DNA of 64,000 nucleotides. Origin: Actinomycetaceae bacterium. Lineage in GTDB: Bacteria; Actinomycetota; Actinomycetes; Actinomycetales; Actinomycetaceae. A program made the position numbers and the translations under genes. Positions 26,455 through 35,232 of the stretch are shown in pieces (within the stretch, counting starts at the first letter, position 1; each line of letters opens with the position of its first letter). The notes under the pieces are model-generated. The model saw only the letters and a program-made list of their open reading frames with translations, did no database searches and was not told where the DNA came from. The DNA lies in the NCBI GenBank assembly GCA_030532245.1, contig JAUNLN010000008.1, forward strand, positions 1 through 64,000, in the 5' to 3' direction.

Positions 26455-28031
26455 TTTTCCTCCCACAACTCGAGTGCTCCGCCCTCGAACACGACGCCTT
26501 GACGCCGCGGCAGAGTAACCATGAACGCCGAACCGCGGCCCAGCTCGCCGTAAGCCTCAATCTTGCCTCCGTGTAGGCTCACGTCTTCGCGCGCGATTGA
26601 AAGCCCCAGGCCCGTGCCGCCGGTGGTTCGCGTGCGCGCGGGGTCGGCGCGGTAGAAGCGTTCGAAAACGTGCTGGCGAGTCACCTCATCCATGCCCACC
26701 CCGTAGTCGCGAACGCGAATCGAAGTGACGTCGTCGTCGGAACCAACTTCAACTTCGACGGGCCCGCCCTCCGCGTGTTCGATCGCGTTCACAAGGAAGT
26801 TGCGTAGCACCCGCTCCATCCTGCGGCTATCAGCCTCCGCGACGTTACGCGGCTCCTTCGCGATGAACGTCACCTCAACGCCGAGGTTGTCGGCGAGCGC
26901 CTGGTTTGCGTCGATGACTTTTTGCGAGAGCTCGTTGAAGTTCACGTCGTCGAGTTCGAGGGACGCGGATTTGGAGTCGTACCGCGAAATCTCCAGCAGG
27001 TCGGCAAGCATCTTTTCGAAGCGATCAACCTGCTGGTGTAGAAGTTCAGCGGAGCGCGCAGAGATGGGGTCGAAGTCTTCCCGACTGTCGTAGAGCATTT
27101 CCTCAGCCATACGGATCGTGGTTAGAGGCGTGCGTAGCTCGTGCGAAACGTCGGAGACAAAACGCTGCTCGAGCTTCGACAGTTCATCGTATTCCGCGAT
27201 CTTGCGCGTAAGTGAGGCGGCCATGTCGTTGAACGCGCTCGCCAGCTGCGCCATTTCATCGATGCCGTCAGCCTGCACTCGCACGCTCAAATCACCGTCG
27301 GCAAGTTTGGTAACCGCCTGCGCGGTTGTTCGCACGGGTCGCAGCAGGCGGTAGACCGTGTACACGACGCCGACTGCGAACAGTAGGATCAGCGGGATTG
27401 AGCCAAGTATGAGGGTGCGGGAAAGCATCGTCACCGTGTCTTGGTCGTCGCGCAGCGAATACACGGTGTACAGCTCGTATTCACCCGCGAGCGGGAGCGT
27501 CACGATGTCGCCCACGACGATGCCCGGATACTTGCCTCGCCCGTCGCCTTCGATCGTGATTGCCTGGTAGTAGGGCCCCTGCCCTTTCGCTGTCATTTCG
27601 CGCATTTCGGGGCTCACGACCTCGATCAGGTCGCCATCTACTAGGTCGTTGATGGCGAACGCGGAGGAGGTGCCTGCCGAGCGTAAAAGCATGGTGCCGA
27701 CGGCTCCGGCTCCGGTCGCGGAGGAGCGTAGTGACGACACGAGTTGGTGTGCGAGGTCTTGCACTTGGTCGGTGGTGGCGGCGGTCGACTGGTCGAACGT
27801 GGTTTGGGCTTGGACGAGGCGCACGGTGGCGTCGTCGAGGATTTGTTCGCGCCGCTGGTCGTAGATGTTCAGGCGCACCTGGTAGGTGACGGCGAGGAAT
27901 AGGAGGGAGAGCACGGTCAGCATGACGAGGGTCATGCCGACCGCGACTTGAAGCGAAAGCGATCTGCGGATGAAGAGAACGAGGCGCGTGTTTTTGATCG
28001 GCTCGAACAGCGCCGAGGCTTTCGACGCCAT
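26451..28031 (-). CDS. mtrB: Sensor histidine kinase MtrB
   Basis: Membrane sensor of 526 residues that phosphorylates MtrA and tunes cell division and wall metabolism. Transmembrane helices lie near residues 25-50 and 200-222, bracketing an extracytoplasmic domain. HAMP and HisKA follow (phospho-acceptor His297 in VSHELRTP), and the ATPase domain has the N, G1 (VRDYGVGM) and G2 (GTGLGLSIA) boxes. The gene starts 3 bases after mtrA and ends overlapping lpqB, forming the conserved actinobacterial three-gene module. Confidence 0.96.
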   Translation of the reverse strand: MASKASALFEPIKNTRLVLFIRRSLSLQVAVGMTLVMLTVLSLLFLAVTYQVRLNIYDQRREQILDDATVRLVQAQTTFDQSTAATTDQVQDLAHQLVSSLRSSATGAGAVGTMLLRSAGTSSAFAINDLVDGDLIEVVSPEMREMTAKGQGPYYQAITIEGDGRGKYPGIVVGDIVTLPLAGEYELYTVYSLRDDQDTVTMLSRTLILGSIPLILLFAVGVVYTVYRLLRPVRTTAQAVTKLADGDLSVRVQADGIDEMAQLASAFNDMAASLTRKIAEYDELSKLEQRFVSDVSHELRTPLTTIRMAEEMLYDSREDFDPISARSAELLHQQVDRFEKMLADLLEISRYDSKSASLELDDVNFNELSQKVIDANQALADNLGVEVTFIAKEPRNVAEADSRRMERVLRNFLVNAIEHAEGGPVEVEVGSDDDVTSIRVRDYGVGMDEVTRQHVFERFYRADPARTRTTGGTGLGLSIAREDVSLHGGKIEAYGELGRGSAFMVTLPRRQGVVFEGGALELWEEK

Positions 28032-28034
28032 TGG

Positions 28035-28718
28035 CTATGCCGAGGTGCCACCCGCGCGGTAGCCGACGCCTCGCACGGTGACGATCATTTCGGGGTGTTC
28101 GGGGTCGTGTTCGATCTTCGCGCGGAGGCGTTGGACGTGCACGTTGACGAGGCGCGTGTCGGCGGCGTGGCGGTAGCCCCAAACGGTCTCTAGTAGTTCT
28201 TCGCGGGAGAAGACTTTCCAGGGTGCGCGGGCGAGTGCGACGAGGAGGTCGAATTCGAGCGGGGTGAGCGCTACTTCTGCGTCTTGGCGCGTGACCTTGT
28301 GGCCGAGTACGTCGATGACGAGGTCGCCAATCTTGATGGTTTCGTCGGCTCGCTCTTCCCTGCCGCGAAGGCGTGCCTTCACGCGGGCAACTAGCTCTTT
28401 GGGTTTGAAAGGCTTTGGCACGTAGTCGTCTGCTCCAGCCTCCAGCCCGGCGACGACGTCGGAAGTGTCGGAACGGGCGGTGAGCATGACGATTGGTACG
28501 TCGGATTCTGCACGAATCTCTTTGCAAATCTGGATGCCGTCTTTGCCGGGAAGCATCACGTCGAGAAGTACTAGGTCGGGAGACACTTCGCGGAAGGTGT
28601 CTACAGCGATCGCGCCGTCGTGCGCGTAAGCGGTTTCGTAGCCTTCAGACGAGAGGACTAGGCCGATCATTTCGGCTAGTGCAACATCGTCGTCTACGAC
28701 AAGAACTCGTGCAGTCAT
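28035..28718 (-). CDS. mtrA: OmpR-family response regulator MtrA
   Basis: A 227-residue receiver plus winged-helix regulator. Phosphorylation site Asp53 (LVLLDVMLPG), acidic pocket Asp10/Asp11, Lys102 in PKPF; the C-terminal DNA-binding domain ends VNVHVQRLRAKIEHDPEHPEMIVTVRGVGYR. MtrA controls wall hydrolases, division and replication genes in actinobacteria. No Shine-Dalgarno precedes the ATG; a -10-like hexamer lies 6 bases upstream, suggesting a leaderless transcript. Confidence 0.96.
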   Translation of the reverse strand: MTARVLVVDDDVALAEMIGLVLSSEGYETAYAHDGAIAVDTFREVSPDLVLLDVMLPGKDGIQICKEIRAESDVPIVMLTARSDTSDVVAGLEAGADDYVPKPFKPKELVARVKARLRGREERADETIKIGDLVIDVLGHKVTRQDAEVALTPLEFDLLVALARAPWKVFSREELLETVWGYRHAADTRLVNVHVQRLRAKIEHDPEHPEMIVTVRGVGYRAGGTSA

Positions 28719-28724
28719 ATAACG

Positions 28725-28730
28725 ATATTG
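28725..28730 (-). promoter_or_regulatory. -10 element, leaderless mtrA
   Basis: CAATAT on the minus strand, then exactly 6 bases and the mtrA ATG, with no ribosome binding site. First base departs from TANNNT. Confidence 0.45.
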
Positions 28731-28773
28731 TCACGAAGCGAGAAATTTTTCAGGTTTTTTGCTTGGAGCGTCG

Positions 28774-29163
28774 CTACTCGGCCACTTCCCCGCCGTCGAC
28801 TACGCGGAAGTTGGCGCGCCGGTTCGCTACCCGGAGTGATTCGGGTTTCGCGATGGGTCTGCCTGGTTTTTGTGTTTGAGGAGGTACCGGCCGGCGTCCT
28901 GCCTCCCGCACGATGTCTGCGAGGGCCATGAGGTCGTCGGGGGACGGAGGGGCTGGCTCAAAGTTTGTGGCGAGGCGGATGACTTGCCAGCCGCGCGGTG
29001 CGGTGAAGTTGTTGGCGTGGTGCTCGCAGAGGTCCATGGCGCCGGGCTCTCGGTTGGTGGAGAGGGGGCCAAGTACGGCGGTGGCCTCAGCGTAGTCGTA
29101 GGTGAGGGTCGCTACCGCGGGTTGGTTGCAGGTCGTTTTTGAGCAGGCTCGCATGGGTTTCAC
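28774..29163 (-). CDS. DUF3499 family protein (zinc-ribbon-like)
   Basis: A 129-residue actinobacterial protein. The N-terminal half is the conserved family core: RACSKTTCNQPAVATLTYDYAEATAVLGPL, then DLCEHHANNFTAPRGWQVIRL; the two Cys pairs with His residues look like a zinc site. The tail is variable. Function unknown. I choose GTG at 29163 because TATCCT lies 6 bases upstream and the protein then starts like relatives; ATG at 29154 is the alternative. It is divergent from the zincin-family gene and lies upstream of mtrA, as in mycobacteria. Confidence 0.88.
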   Translation of the reverse strand: MKPMRACSKTTCNQPAVATLTYDYAEATAVLGPLSTNREPGAMDLCEHHANNFTAPRGWQVIRLATNFEPAPPSPDDLMALADIVREAGRRPVPPQTQKPGRPIAKPESLRVANRRANFRVVDGGEVAE

Positions 29164-29169
29164 ACCCCA

Positions 29170-29175
29170 AGGATA
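29170..29175 (-). promoter_or_regulatory. -10 element, leaderless DUF3499 gene
   Basis: TATCCT on the minus strand followed by 6 bases and the GTG at 29163; no Shine-Dalgarno. Confidence 0.5.
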
Positions 29176-29232
29176 GGCGGGCTGCGGGGTTTGTACTACC
29201 TGTCCACGCGGCGGGTGGGTAAAGTTAGGCGC

Positions 29233-29676
29233 ATGCGTCCTACTGTTCGTCGTCGTGACCGTCATGGTCGTGGAAGTCGTTCGCCTCTTTTTCCGCCGGG
29301 ACTTCCGGCGCGGAGTAATTGGCGTGAGTCGTTTGATCAGATTGTGGCGTTGCAGGTGGCTGAGATTATGGGGCGGCTGCCGCAGTTGTCTCGTATTGAG
29401 GTTGGTATCGATGAGGTGCCTGCGTCTGATCCGGCGTCGTGGGAGCCGCATTCGGTGGTGCTGTGTCGAACGTTTCCGGAGAATCGGTTGGCGCGTTTGG
29501 CTCCTCGCCTAGTGCTTTATCGTTTGCCGATTCAGGCGCGCGCGGGCCGTATTTCGGTGCGCGAGATGGGGTCGCCGTTGCATGTGCTTGTGCGTCTGCT
29601 TCTTGTGGAGAATCTTGCCGCGTTGTCTGGGCTTTCGATGGATGAGGTTAACGGCGGCCCTGTTGAGATCATCTGA
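29233..29676 (+). CDS. Zincin-like metallopeptidase-family protein, catalytic motif missing
   Basis: A 147-residue protein of the small actinobacterial family found opposite DUF3499 (Rv3259-like). The basic start RRRDRHGRGSRSPLFPPGLP, then FDQIVALQVAEIM, and VLYRLPIQARAG fit that family. The canonical HExxH zinc motif of minimal zincins is absent: the equivalent helix reads HVLVRLLLVENLAAL. It may therefore be structural rather than a peptidase. ATG 29233 is chosen; a TAAAGT hexamer sits 7 bases upstream, so this gene too may be leaderless. Upstream GTG starts in the same frame are possible. Confidence 0.75.
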   Translation: MRPTVRRRDRHGRGSRSPLFPPGLPARSNWRESFDQIVALQVAEIMGRLPQLSRIEVGIDEVPASDPASWEPHSVVLCRTFPENRLARLAPRLVLYRLPIQARAGRISVREMGSPLHVLVRLLLVENLAALSGLSMDEVNGGPVEII

Positions 29677-29774
29677 GCTGCAGCTGGGCCCGCTCCCCGA
29701 GGCGTCTAGTTTTGCCGTGAAATAGTGGTTTTTGGCCGAGGAGGCACCCGCTGAAACGACCCCGCATACGAAAA

Positions 29775-29797
29775 GCGCCGAGCGGGCTTGAGGGCGC
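29775..29797 (-). terminator. Putative terminator after the DUF5719 gene
   Basis: GCGCC and GGCGC arms flank a 13-base loop and on the minus strand run into CTTTTCG, 12 bases past the DUF5719 stop. Short stem, so only moderate support. The rest of the 130-base gap is featureless. Confidence 0.45.
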
Positions 29798-29808
29798 CTC
29801 ACAAGCCG

Positions 29809-31218
29809 TTACTGCGGTGCGATGAGCGAGATGGTGCGGGTGTCGGAGCTCGCGTCTTGGAGGGCGAGGCTGGAGATGATCGGCCCGGCGGCCCCCTCTA
29901 CGCGCATGTTTACACCCGCATGAATCGGGGCCTGCGCAGAGACTTCGAGCACTCCGGGCGCGATCTTGTGCGTGCGCGTGTGGTGCGCTTCGACGCGTAG
30001 CGCGGTGCCGTTTACCTCAACGTCGATCGCGCTGTCGCCCGGATTGGCGAGGAAGAGCGTGTATTCGGGTTTTTTGCCCTCATTGGGGAGGAACGCGCGG
30101 AAGCTCTCGGCGGGGGTTGACGGCATCCACACGACGCGGTCGGCGCGTTTCTTGTCATCTTCGTCTTTGGTCGCGTCGATGTGTCCGAAGGCGGAGGCGA
30201 GCACCGGCTCGGTCGAGTCCACGAGGATGGTGGCCCCTTCCGCGCTTATGCCGTCGAGGCTTAGTTGGAATACGGCTCCCGGGTCGATTATGAAGCTTTC
30301 CGTGCCGGGTAGCATCTCCACACCTTTCTCGGTGAGTAGTTGTACCGAGACTTCGGCGTCTTCCTCCCCCATGTTTATGAGGCGTAGTTTCGGCTCGAGG
30401 ATGCCCTTCTCTACGCCGACGAGCGCAACGGAGGTCGAGGCCGCGTTTACTGCGGAAACCTGGTCGGTGCCGCGCGGCGTGAGGCCGTCGACGCCGGCGG
30501 TGCGAAGCGTTGAAACTACGCCCGGGCCGCTCGCGTGCACTTCGAGTGCGAGGCGTTCTTCATCGGGATAGAACGCGGCGAGGTTCACGGTTTGGGAGGA
30601 GTTTGGGCGCACGGTGAATGCGGGCGCACCTTCGAGGGAGCCGCTGCCCGTCCAGGCGCGTAGCGTCACTTCGGAGGCTTGTTTGGAGGGGTTCATGACC
30701 GTTAGGAGCGCGGATTCGCCGACGGTTGTCGAGCCGACGTTGAGCCACGTGTAGTTGGTGGCGGTGCGGCATTCGTCGAGGGTGAGGCCGCGAACGTCGG
30801 CGGTGTCGGCCATTGTTACGGTGGTGGCGAGGAGGTTTACTGGCTCGCTTGAGTGCACTCGAAGGCCGATGGGGTCTTTGGAGGTGTATGAGAGGGTGTC
30901 GCCGCTTTGGGCGGAGGTGATGGCTTCGCCGGTGCCGAGGTTGGTTGCTTCGAGGATTTCGATGCCCGGCTGGTTTTGTATGAGGAGTTTGCCCTCGAGT
31001 TTGTCGCCGAACTCGGTTTCGAGGCCGACTGCGCATGCCATGTCGTAGGTTTGGTCGGGTAGGCTCACGATTTCTTGGATGGGTTTGCCGAGGTCGTCGC
31101 CGAAGTCGATGCTACTTTGCGAGTTGGCGACGGCTGCGAGCGCGGCGACGGCGAGACCGCCGGTGAGGGCTGCCCCGGTTACGCGCGCGGCAGATTTTGC
31201 GGACCATTTAAGCTTCAT
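29809..31218 (-). CDS. DUF5719 family secreted protein
   Basis: A 469-residue exported protein. A basic N-terminus and hydrophobic stretch (about residues 12-32) resemble an uncleaved anchor or signal peptide; the remainder is beta-rich with repeated strand patterns (LNVGSTTVGESALLTVMNPSKQASEVTLRAW; YTLFLANPGDSAIDVEVNGTALRVEAH). It resembles the DUF5719 proteins that follow the large GT2 gene downstream of whiB in actinobacteria. ATG 31218 is preferred over 31254; it overlaps the GT2 stop by 11 bases, so it is co-translated. Role unknown, probably envelope glycan assembly. Confidence 0.82.
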   Translation of the reverse strand: MKLKWSAKSAARVTGAALTGGLAVAALAAVANSQSSIDFGDDLGKPIQEIVSLPDQTYDMACAVGLETEFGDKLEGKLLIQNQPGIEILEATNLGTGEAITSAQSGDTLSYTSKDPIGLRVHSSEPVNLLATTVTMADTADVRGLTLDECRTATNYTWLNVGSTTVGESALLTVMNPSKQASEVTLRAWTGSGSLEGAPAFTVRPNSSQTVNLAAFYPDEERLALEVHASGPGVVSTLRTAGVDGLTPRGTDQVSAVNAASTSVALVGVEKGILEPKLRLINMGEEDAEVSVQLLTEKGVEMLPGTESFIIDPGAVFQLSLDGISAEGATILVDSTEPVLASAFGHIDATKDEDDKKRADRVVWMPSTPAESFRAFLPNEGKKPEYTLFLANPGDSAIDVEVNGTALRVEAHHTRTHKIAPGVLEVSAQAPIHAGVNMRVEGAAGPIISSLALQDASSDTRTISLIAPQ

Positions 31219-34200
31219 CTTTGCGTGCCCTTCGTCTGATGGGAACGGCTGCAAGTACGATGCCGACTACCGCGAGCGCGCTGAGGGCCCACCACGCGAG
31301 TAGCCATTCGGCGTGGTATGCGATTTTCACTGCTCCGTTCGCGTCGCCCAGTTCGAAGGCTTGTTGCCAGCCATAGTCGGCGGCGTTGAGCGCGTCTGGG
31401 CCGATTGTGGCTCGCCATCCGTCGTCGGCGCGTTCTGATAGGACGAGGAGGGCGCCTGGCTCGAATTCGTATTTTGCGAGGTCGACGGTTGCGCCGAGCA
31501 TGCCGGAGGTTACGGGCGTGAGTTTGCCGTGGTCGTCGATGTAGATGCGGGCTGGCTCGATGCCGGCTGGGCGTGCGCGCCAGAGTGCGCCTACGTCGGA
31601 TTGGCCGGCTCGCTCTAGGTTTGGGTTGGAGTCGAGCGCGGTTTGGGCGGCGGCGAAGGCGGCTCCTTCACCGGACAGGGCGATTTGGTCGATTGCGAAG
31701 CGCGCGAGGCCGGCGGAGTCGGAGTTGGTGAGCAGTTCGCCGACTGTTCGCGAGAAGTCTGCGGAGGCGAGGTCGGAGGAGGCGAGGGTGTCGAATACGC
31801 CTGCTTCGTTGAAGTACTGCATTTCGATTGCGCGTTCGAGGCGTAGTTTCGGCGAGGAGTCGGCGAGTTCTCGCCCGTTGCCGCGGTGTAGGGTTGCGCT
31901 CACGCCTTCTTCGGTGACGTTCATAACTAGGAAGCGCGCGTGGCGCGGGTATGCTTGCGCGAATTGTGCCGCGGCGGGTGTTTCGTGCAGTGGCGCTGCG
32001 GCGATGAAGCCGCTGGGGCGCTCGTCTGCCCCGGTCAGGTTTACCCATGCGACGATGACGGAGGCGCCCACCACCAGTGTTGCCACTAGCCCAAGCGCGC
32101 CGAGGGGCCGAAGGATGCGTTCTTTCACGCTTACGCTTGAGCGAAGACGAGGAGGCACCTGCTCGCGCGCGGGCTTGGCCGGCCGGGGTTCTTGTGCGGG
32201 CGTTGCAGCAACTGTGGTTTGGGACGCCGGCTGCTCGACCGCTAGGTTCTGGATTGCACTGTCTGCGTCGGTAGCAGCAACAGTCTCAACAGCGCCCTCA
32301 ATGGCGCCGTCGGCCATCCCCTCAGTAGTGCTCTCAACCGCGCCCTCAGCTGCGCTATCCCCAACACGATCATCAACGCTCTCAGTGGTACCTTCGACGG
32401 CACTCCCGGCGGCGGTCTCGACGATATTCTCGGCTACAGCATCAGTAGCGCTCCCGGCCGCCTGCGAGTCTGAGAGGTCAGCGAAATTGGAGGCGTTTTG
32501 CTGGCGCTGTGCCTTCCGCTCGGCCTTGCGCTGGCGTTTGCGGGATTTGTCGAGGCGCCTGCGCGCACGGTACGTGTAGAGGCGTTCTTGCAAGACGAGG
32601 GGGCGTAGGAGCCCTGCCCACGCGACGAGTAGGCTGATCGCTGCGACCGAGAGTGCTGGCCCGGGCCACGCGCCTACGAGGGTGCCGTCGTAGGCGATGG
32701 CGGTGCGCGAGGCGACGATGGCGATTGCGAATGCGCCGACGGCGACTACGTACACGAAGCGGGTGCGTAGCCAGTGGGATCTGAAGTTGAGGAGTGCGGC
32801 GGTGGCGCCGAGTAGGGCGAGCCCGCCCGGGATTGCCCACAGCCACGGCGTGTAGAAGACGGGCAGGTCGGCCTGCGGGATTCCGAGCACGGTCTGCCAG
32901 GTTGGCGCAGTCGCGAACGAGAGGGGGTGCCCCGAGTCGGCGAGCAGGAAGCGCAGCGCTCGCGTTCCCCCGTAGGAGGCGGCCGCGATCCACGTGGGCA
33001 GCATGATTACGAGGGCGGGTAGTGCGCTGAGGAGGGTGTACCTCCACCTGGAGGGCTTGGCGGCGATGAGCACGATGCTCGTGACGATAAGGGCGAGGCC
33101 GAGCCAGGGTGCGGAGGAGACGACCACAACGAGGGCGGCGGAGGCGAGGCCGGCGTAGCTGACGGCGTAGGTGCGGTCTTGCACGCGGATTTCCGCGGAT
33201 TCGGCGCCACGTATGCGCAGGGGTTGCGCGAGGTGGAGCATGCGCATCCAGCCGAGTAGGACGAAGGGCAGTGCGGCGTGTACGAGTACTCCGGCCATGC
33301 GGCCGCTCGACCAGGAGATGAGGAAAGTCGGCATCGCGGTCCAGATGGTTGCGAATGCGAAGCGCCAGCGGGAGCGGTGGTTGAGCGTGGCGGCGGCCAT
33401 GTACATGGCGACCCAGACGAGTACGGGTGCGGCGAGCCAGAACCATGTAAGCAGTGTGCTGGGCGCGATCCCGAGGAGGGCGAACGGCGCTGAGGCGAGG
33501 GCCCACACGATCAGCAGTGGGTCGGAGGGGCCGGGGCCGCCGGCGCCTCCTACTACCCATCCGGCCCATGCTTGGTGCCACAGGGTTGTGAAGGAGGAGG
33601 GTAGGTTTACCCACGCGGCGCCGGTGATGCCGCCTGCGAAGGTGCTCCCGGCGAGGCTTGCGACGACGGTGGCGAGGATTGCGCCGGCGATTCCGGCGAC
33701 GGCGGCGCGTGTTTTGTGTGCGCGGAGGAGTCTTGCAGCTACGGGTTCGAGCAGTTCTACGGGTTTGGGTTCGCGTTCGCGTTTGGCGAGCGCGCGCCTG
33801 GAGCGGTTGATCCGACTGTTTGAGACTTCGAGCATGGTGAGCGCGCCCCGCGGCACTTCGCGCGCTTGCCGTAGTTGTTTGCGTTTGCGGATTGCGCTTG
33901 GCAGGTTTTGGTAGGCGTGCAGGGCGCCGCGCAGTTCGGGGATGACTAGCTCGGGTTGTTTCATCATGAGCCGCATTACCATCCGCGCAATCGTCCACAG
34001 CGGTAGTAGCGCGATCATTAGCACGAATTGGAGTGCGGGGTTCGCGAGCATCGCGTTGTAGAGTTGGGCGCTTCGGCGCATGCCGAAGGAGCGCATAATG
34101 TTTGGTTCCTCGCCTTCGCGTACGTCGCGGTAGCTGGCGCGGGCGTGCGCGATTTTGGCGCCGGGTGCGATGACGGTTCGGTAGCCCATTTGGCGTATGC

Positions 34201-34786
34201 GGCGGCTGAGTTCGAGGCCGTCGCCGAAGGGACCGAGGAGGGGGTCTGGGCCGTTTGTGATGCGCCAGAGGGCCGTGCGGATGAGCATGCCGGCGGTGCC
34301 GACGGCGAGTACGTCGGAGGTGGCGTCGTGTTGTCCTTGGTCGATTTCGTCGAGCTGGATGTGTTCGAGGCGCCGGCCGGCACGGGAGGCGTAGATGCCG
34401 ACTTCGAGGAGGCGCGTGGGGTCTGACCACGCGATTTGTTTGGGGCCGACGATGCCGGTGGTGAGCCCTTGGTTTCCTACGAAGGTGAGGTTTTCTAGGG
34501 CTTCTTCGTTTGGTGCGGAGTCGTCGTGGAGGGTCCACAGCCATCCTGCGTCGAGGATTGTCGGGTCTTGCGCGATGGCGGCGCGCAGTGCGTCGCCGAA
34601 GTTTTTGGCGTCGGGTGCGTCGACGTGTTCGATGCCCGAGATTCGTGGGAGTTCGGTGTCGCCTACGCGCACCAGGATGATGCGGTCGGGTGTTTTTGTT
34701 TGCGCAGCTACTGCTCTTAGTGTGCGCTTTAGGAACGGGGAATTGCCGGGACTAACTACAAGTGCGGCGACTGTCTGGTCGGCCAC
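31208..34786 (-). CDS. Large GT2 glycosyltransferase with multi-pass membrane domain
   Basis: A 1192-residue membrane glycosyltransferase. Residues 1-250 form a family 2 catalytic domain (acidic motif HDD at 87-89, later LLGPFGDGLELSRRIRQMGY). Hydrophobic helices follow at about 250-275 and in a dense block from 355 to about 745. A cytosol-like Lys/Arg segment leads to an unusual Ala/Glu/Thr-rich repeat region (about 770-860), then one more helix near 905-925, and a C-terminal soluble domain ending in a final helix. The class is conserved after whiB and before DUF5719 in actinobacteria. GTG start with GAGG 6 bases upstream; 8 bases after whiB, so same operon. Acceptor unknown. Confidence 0.85.
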   Translation of the reverse strand: MADQTVAALVVSPGNSPFLKRTLRAVAAQTKTPDRIILVRVGDTELPRISGIEHVDAPDAKNFGDALRAAIAQDPTILDAGWLWTLHDDSAPNEEALENLTFVGNQGLTTGIVGPKQIAWSDPTRLLEVGIYASRAGRRLEHIQLDEIDQGQHDATSDVLAVGTAGMLIRTALWRITNGPDPLLGPFGDGLELSRRIRQMGYRTVIAPGAKIAHARASYRDVREGEEPNIMRSFGMRRSAQLYNAMLANPALQFVLMIALLPLWTIARMVMRLMMKQPELVIPELRGALHAYQNLPSAIRKRKQLRQAREVPRGALTMLEVSNSRINRSRRALAKREREPKPVELLEPVAARLLRAHKTRAAVAGIAGAILATVVASLAGSTFAGGITGAAWVNLPSSFTTLWHQAWAGWVVGGAGGPGPSDPLLIVWALASAPFALLGIAPSTLLTWFWLAAPVLVWVAMYMAAATLNHRSRWRFAFATIWTAMPTFLISWSSGRMAGVLVHAALPFVLLGWMRMLHLAQPLRIRGAESAEIRVQDRTYAVSYAGLASAALVVVVSSAPWLGLALIVTSIVLIAAKPSRWRYTLLSALPALVIMLPTWIAAASYGGTRALRFLLADSGHPLSFATAPTWQTVLGIPQADLPVFYTPWLWAIPGGLALLGATAALLNFRSHWLRTRFVYVVAVGAFAIAIVASRTAIAYDGTLVGAWPGPALSVAAISLLVAWAGLLRPLVLQERLYTYRARRRLDKSRKRQRKAERKAQRQQNASNFADLSDSQAAGSATDAVAENIVETAAGSAVEGTTESVDDRVGDSAAEGAVESTTEGMADGAIEGAVETVAATDADSAIQNLAVEQPASQTTVAATPAQEPRPAKPAREQVPPRLRSSVSVKERILRPLGALGLVATLVVGASVIVAWVNLTGADERPSGFIAAAPLHETPAAAQFAQAYPRHARFLVMNVTEEGVSATLHRGNGRELADSSPKLRLERAIEMQYFNEAGVFDTLASSDLASADFSRTVGELLTNSDSAGLARFAIDQIALSGEGAAFAAAQTALDSNPNLERAGQSDVGALWRARPAGIEPARIYIDDHGKLTPVTSGMLGATVDLAKYEFEPGALLVLSERADDGWRATIGPDALNAADYGWQQAFELGDANGAVKIAYHAEWLLAWWALSALAVVGIVLAAVPIRRRARKDEA

Positions 34787-34794
34787 TAATTACC

Positions 34795-35079
34795 TCACAC
34801 GGCGCGGCGCTTTAGGCGGCGGCGTTCGCGTTCCGACATGCCGCCCCAGATCCCGAATCGCTCGTCGTTTTCGAGTGCGTATTCGAGGCATTGTGCGCGT
34901 ACTTCACAGGATGCGCAGACGGCTTTGGCTTCTCTTGTTGAACCGCCTTTTTCTGGGAAGAAGGCTTCCGGGTCGGTTTGTGCGCAGAGTGCTCGCGCCT
35001 GCCATTCGAGGGGGCCGTCATCAAAGAACGCACCATCGTTTTCTAACGATAGCGGCCCTTCTCCGAGAATATTCCACAC
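34795..35079 (-). CDS. whiB: WhiB-family iron-sulfur transcription regulator (WhiB2/WhmD type)
   Basis: A 94-residue WhiB protein with four cluster-binding cysteines (one in RALCAQTD, two in VCASC, one in AQCLEYA), the turn FGIWGGMSERER and a basic C-terminal tail RRRLKRRAV. The sequence and position next to a GT2/DUF5719 operon match the WhiB2 (WhmD) group that governs septation. Start is GTG with AGGGGG 4-5 bases upstream. A good sigma-A-type promoter with an internal palindrome lies upstream. Regulators of this type act with the vegetative sigma factor. Confidence 0.93.
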   Translation of the reverse strand: MWNILGEGPLSLENDGAFFDDGPLEWQARALCAQTDPEAFFPEKGGSTREAKAVCASCEVRAQCLEYALENDERFGIWGGMSERERRRLKRRAV

Positions 35080-35111
35080 GGTTCCCCCTAATTACTATTT
35101 CTTCTTAGTAA

Positions 35112-35140
35112 ATTACACGCGTGTTATATAGATTAGTCAA
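35112..35140 (-). promoter_or_regulatory. whiB promoter with palindromic spacer
   Basis: TTGACT (35135-35140) and TGTAAT (35112-35117) are separated by 17 bases on the minus strand, close to consensus. The perfect palindrome ACACGCGTGT (35115-35124) overlaps the -10 and spacer, a position where a bound protein would block or modulate polymerase. Confidence 0.75.
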
Positions 35141-35232
35141 ACCGAATGAGGTATTGGAAGTTTTTGAGAAGTTTTCCACTTACTGTCTCGTTCGTGCGGG
35201 ACTTGGGACGCGTGTTATGAGAGTCTGATTCT

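Noticed and set aside
31668..34544. Long Arg/His/Pro-rich frames overlapping the giant GT2, on both strands
   Set aside because: Composition is typical of out-of-frame reading of GC-rich genes; the GT2 frame has continuous domains.
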